Part shown: one piece after another, positions 63,201 to 64,000 of the stretch
How positions within the stretch are numbered: position 1 is the stretch's first letter
Layout of the letters: each line of letters begins with the position of its first letter
Assembly (NCBI GenBank): GCA_040954595.2
Contig: CM082583.2
Span: 7,874,001 to 7,938,000 of the forward strand
DNA: 64,000 nt
Reading direction: 5' to 3'
Source of the DNA: Balanoglossus misakiensis
Lineage: Eukaryota; Hemichordata
Notes under the pieces: model-generated
Seen by the model: only the letters and a program-made list of their open reading frames with translations
Databases searched by the model: none
Told to the model about the DNA's origin: nothing
Made by a program: the position numbers and the translations under genes

Positions 63201-63503
63201 TCTAAGATTCCGAGGCGATTTGTGTAATGAGCACCCACTTGTTTGAAAACTACATGTCATGGACAAACAAGATAAAAAAACAAAAACACAACAAGACAGA
63301 GATACTTACAGTTCGGTGACTTGCTCCGATCTGAACAGAGGAATTTCTGACAAAGTATCCTTCTCGACGCACTGGATCTCCCGTTCCGTACATTTGCAGT
63401 GAGTAGGGCAAACCGACGCACCTCCTCCGAGAACGGCTGCTGCGATTATGTACAGCTGCAGCGTGTAATACGCTGTCAGATACATGGTCCACAAACGGTG
63501 CAT
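34222..63503 (-). CDS. NTRK-like (Trk): Trk neurotrophin receptor tyrosine kinase, complete
   Basis: This is a single-pass receptor tyrosine kinase for neurotrophin-type ligands. Coding exons in transcript order (minus strand): 63503-63310, 50628-50554, 49957-49886, 47972-47904, 42020-41866, 41660-41388, 41150-40821, 39501-39394 (or 39392), 39197-39088, 36935-36662, 36252-35946, 35540-35300, 34914-34756, 34413-34222. All introns are GT/AG and phases agree; total 2559 nt (852 residues), or 2451 nt (816) without the exon at 39088-39197. Human TrkB has 822. Domains: signal peptide, LRRNT, LRRs, LRRCT (to about 188), Ig1 (189-279), Ig2 (280-389), stalk (390-462), TM (463-485), juxtamembrane NPNY with Tyr540, kinase (565-845). 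The domain set LRR+Ig+TK is unique to Trk receptors. Start: the first in-frame ATG, with A at -3, directly before a hydrophobic signal sequence. Confidence 0.96.
36662..36935 (-). CDS. NTRK-like (Trk): Trk transmembrane and juxtamembrane exon
   Basis: The exon starts in phase 0 with [20 protein letters not shown] (TM helix, residues 463-485), followed by the basic stop-transfer HFQRKRRR and a juxtamembrane region with [14 protein letters not shown] (Tyr540) matches the vertebrate Trk NPQY site (Tyr490 in TrkA) that binds Shc and FRS2 after phosphorylation. It ends SSI plus one base and joins VIRHIKRE of the kinase exon. The flanking intron near the acceptor contains a YY1-like AAGATGGCGGC (36942-36952). 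Confidence 0.93.
39088..39197 (-). CDS. NTRK-like (Trk): Trk optional stalk exon 9
   Basis: 110 nt between a TCTTATAG acceptor and a GTAAGT donor, reading [20 protein letters not shown] and onward through an N-glycosylation sequon (NKT) to RDSA. It enters in phase 1 and leaves in phase 0, fitting the TM exon. It lies 195 bp downstream of exon 8 in the transcript direction. It adds 36 residues to the extracellular stalk. Stalk length varies by alternative splicing in vertebrate Trks, so I treat it as optional. Confidence 0.6.
39392..39501 (-). CDS. NTRK-like (Trk): Trk stalk exon 8 with two overlapping donor sites
   Basis: The exon begins (phase 1) at 39501 and encodes a Pro/Ser/Thr-rich stalk ([18 protein letters not shown] and onward to PDTS). 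Two overlapping donors are possible: after 39394 (A|GTGTAA, phase 1) or after 39392 (AGT|GTAAGT, phase 0). The first joins in frame only to the exon at 39088-39197. The second joins in frame only directly to the TM exon at 36935. Reading through without splicing stops at 39275-39277 and would give a soluble ectodomain. Confidence 0.75.
40821..41660 (-). CDS. NTRK-like (Trk): Trk Ig1 and Ig2 domain exons
   Basis: Exon 41660-41388 encodes Ig1: C in [17 protein letters not shown], an N-glycosylation sequon NYS, and C in [14 protein letters not shown], the usual C-W-C immunoglobulin pattern. Exon 41150-40821 encodes Ig2, the main ligand-binding domain in vertebrate Trks: [20 protein letters not shown], then [11 protein letters not shown], then [14 protein letters not shown]. 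The Ig2 cysteines sit in the unusual Trk positions (TrkB WCIPFTVKG and GCLQLDN), and the NNGNYTL block matches NNGDYTL. Both exons start and end in phase 1, one exon per Ig domain. Confidence 0.93.
41866..42020 (-). CDS. NTRK-like (Trk): Trk LRR C-terminal cap exon
   Basis: This 155-nt exon starts in phase 2 and ends in phase 1, between a CCCCTCAACAG acceptor and a GTCAGT donor. It reads [20 protein letters not shown], then a stretch with [12 protein letters not shown], ending SC joined to ELPTISV of Ig1. Four cysteines (KCGC, LLC, TSC) and the conserved W fit an LRRCT cap like that of TrkB (NPFTCSCDIMWIKTL). NNT is an N-glycosylation sequon. Confidence 0.9.
42021..47903 (-). other. Trk intron 4 with candidate regulatory block
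   Basis: This is 5.9 kb with no supported exon. Around 44815-45015 a compact patch combines a TCAAGGTCA monomeric nuclear-receptor (ERR/SF1-type) site at 44823-44831, GCCGCCATTTT (YY1-like), an ATGCAAAG octamer-like word, GGGATTA (Otx-type core) and a CTAATTG homeodomain core. Regulatory function is inferred from motif density only. Confidence 0.3.
47838..47869. repeat. (CG)n/(TG)n tract followed by G14
   Basis: Alternating CACGCGCGCG and TGTGTGTG run straight into 14 consecutive G residues (47856-47869) on the plus strand. It begins 35 bp from the LRR exon 4 donor, inside the intron. Alternating Pu/Py favours Z-DNA and the G run favours quadruplex or slippage, so assembly here may be unreliable. 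Confidence 0.85.
47904..50628 (-). CDS. NTRK-like (Trk): Trk leucine-rich repeat exons (75, 72 and 69 nt)
   Basis: Three short exons, all phase 2 at both ends, encode one LRR unit each: 50628-50554 ([19 protein letters not shown]), 49957-49886 ([17 protein letters not shown], then NRKLQF), 47972-47904 ([15 protein letters not shown], then DGLNITQ). They have good acceptors (TTTCAG, CCTTAG, TTTCAG) and GTAAGT/GTGAGT donors. As I recall, vertebrate NTRK genes use the same exon sizes and phases here, which would make this gene architecture ancient. These exons are too short to appear as long open frames and were found by joining phases. Confidence 0.9.
54141..54610. mobile_element. MITE-like element with perfect 35-bp inverted repeats and TTAA flanks
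   Basis: Left arm begins ACTTCTTTTGTCACACTGG at 54141; its exact inverted complement ends at 54610. The perfect inverted match spans 54136-54175 and 54576-54615 (40 bp), of which TTAA (54137-54140 and 54611-54614) is the likely target duplication, leaving 35-bp terminal repeats around a 470-bp element. No transposase frame is present. Identical arms imply recent insertion or conversion. TTAA suggests a piggyBac- or Kolobok-type parent. An alternative boundary uses the flanking ATTT at both ends as a 4-bp duplication. Confidence 0.7.
55548..55659. repeat. Pyrimidine microsatellite (CT/CCT)n
   Basis: About 110 bp of almost pure C/T with CTCT, TCCC and CCCTCC units. The Trk transcript reads the purine strand. 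Mirror-type symmetry could allow triplex formation. Confidence 0.9.
56720..56773. repeat. (CTC)n and (ATC)n compound microsatellite
   Basis: CTC-type triplets (about 56720-56743) pass into ATC triplets (to 56773) with one interruption. Simple repeat in Trk intron 1. Confidence 0.9.
58072..58124. repeat. (TGCC)n-(TGCA)n-(TGTC)n compound microsatellite
   Basis: Tetranucleotide units change stepwise from TGCC through TGCA to seven or so TGTC units. Simple repeat in Trk intron 1. Confidence 0.9.
59181..59230. repeat. (CGAGA)n-(CAGAA)n pentanucleotide repeat
   Basis: Three CGAGA-type units followed by about four CAGAA units and degenerate CACAA units. Simple repeat in Trk intron 1. Confidence 0.85.
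63310..63503 (-). CDS. NTRK-like (Trk): Trk exon 1: signal peptide and LRR N-cap
   Basis: Translation from ATG (minus strand, 63503-63501): [20 protein letters not shown], then [10 protein letters not shown], then the four-Cys LRRNT cap [14 protein letters not shown], ending VTE plus two bases at a GTAAGT donor. The hydrophobic core at residues 8-26 and small residues before Cys32 fit cleavage near residues 28-31. Vertebrate Trks have the same arrangement (CPTSCKC in TrkB). The frame is open upstream but has no earlier ATG in the stretch checked to 63614. Sequence from 63504 to the window end should contain 5'UTR and promoter; no TATA box is obvious. Confidence 0.9.
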
Positions 63504-64000
63504 TTTTTGGCAGTCTTTTCTCCGTCTGTCGCTTGACAGTTCCAGATAAATGGCGTTTTTTGAGACGGCAACTGGACACTTGAAGAGAGACCAGTCGGTC
63601 TTAATGGGATTCAACGCGCGGAGCGGACGTCGGCGTGAATCTTCCCCGAGTAACCTGTCCTTGCAGGGTCTACGTAAGCAACAGAAGCGTGCAGTCTCGA
63701 CGTAAACATGCAGTCACTGCTTGAGGAGACGATCAGGGCAGACGACAAATTTCGAAAAGAGAATACATCAGGAGAAAATTAAAAGTGGGCGAAAGAGAAC
63801 ATGATGTGATTTCCATTTAGCGACTGGCATATTGAGTCCTGCTAGTGGAGTGTCAGTGTCATTTTCCAACTCGGTGAGGCACCAGCGGGGTCTCAGTTTT
63901 CAACGTGGAATACAGGCCGAGCGCTGTGACGCTGCGTTTCGCCTCACGGTGTATAGCCTTCACTACGTATGTAGCAACTGTAAAAGAGCCAGCGAAGAGA
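63504..64000 (-). promoter_or_regulatory. Probable Trk 5'UTR and proximal promoter
   Basis: Sequence immediately upstream of the Trk ATG on the minus strand, with more CpG than the adjacent intron and no other gene seen. The frame stays open for more than 100 nt upstream but without ATG. No TATA box or initiator is convincing. Assignment rests on position alone. Confidence 0.4.

Larger units (their letters stand above)
50629..63309 (-). other. Trk intron 1
   Basis: This is 12.7 kb between the signal-peptide exon and the first LRR exon. I see no supported coding exon. It holds the TTAA-flanked MITE-like element (54141-54610) and simple repeats at 55548-55659, 56720-56773, 58072-58124, 59181-59230 and a poly-C run near 61607-61622. 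An RFX X-box-like GTTACCAGGGCAAC lies at 59634-59647. Several CpG-richer stretches occur without recognisable genes. Confidence 0.5.

Noticed and set aside
1-64000. CRISPR arrays, tRNA or rRNA genes, or a defence-type operon
   Set aside because: No regular spacer arrays, cloverleaf sequences or rRNA-like blocks were seen. The window is intron-rich animal DNA.

Overview
The window is eukaryotic, animal-type genomic DNA: coding sequence is broken into exons with GT/AG junctions, introns run from about 0.1 kb to 12.7 kb, and untranslated regions and intergenic DNA are A+T-rich with short CpG-rich islands. It holds the 3' end of one gene and two complete multi-exon genes. Protein divergence from vertebrates, one Trk locus next to one AGTPBP1 locus, and frequent TACATGTA-type words suggest an invertebrate. 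A basal deuterostome such as amphioxus is my best guess; a hemichordate, echinoderm or lophotrochozoan is not excluded.

Layout. (1) 1-1037, plus strand: last three exons of a cytosolic 5'-nucleotidase of the NT5C1A/B type, with a 3'UTR of about 1.6 kb. (2) About 3.2-28.7 kb, plus strand: a complete AGTPBP1 (CCP1/Nna1) tubulin deglutamylase gene. I built 24 coding exons that join in frame to 1335 residues: ARM-like helical N-terminus, acidic and Ser-rich linker, CCP N-domain, M14 zinc carboxypeptidase, acidic tail. There are two alternative first coding exons (4023-4066 and 10870-10913) and a 36-nt frame-preserving cassette exon (21813-21848). (3) About 31.3-63.5 kb, minus strand: a complete Trk neurotrophin-receptor gene (NTRK family). 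Fourteen coding exons give an 852-residue receptor, or 816 residues without one juxtamembrane exon: signal peptide, LRRNT, three LRR exons of 75/72/69 nt, LRRCT, two Ig domains, stalk, TM helix, NPNY juxtamembrane site and tyrosine kinase.

How they relate. AGTPBP1 and Trk are adjacent and convergent (tail to tail). From memory, human NTRK2/AGTPBP1 (9q21) and NTRK3/AGBL1 (15q25) are linked in the same convergent orientation, so this window looks like the unduplicated ancestral pair. The products act in different compartments (cytosolic tubulin trimming versus cell-surface neurotrophic signalling), although both matter in neurons.

The rest is introns, UTRs, simple repeats, two MITE-like inverted-repeat elements with TTAA flanks (14653-14834, 54141-54610) and two unidentified coding-like patches on the minus strand between AGTPBP1 and Trk (29637-29828, 30642-30905). 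I saw no rRNA, tRNA, CRISPR or prokaryotic-type system.
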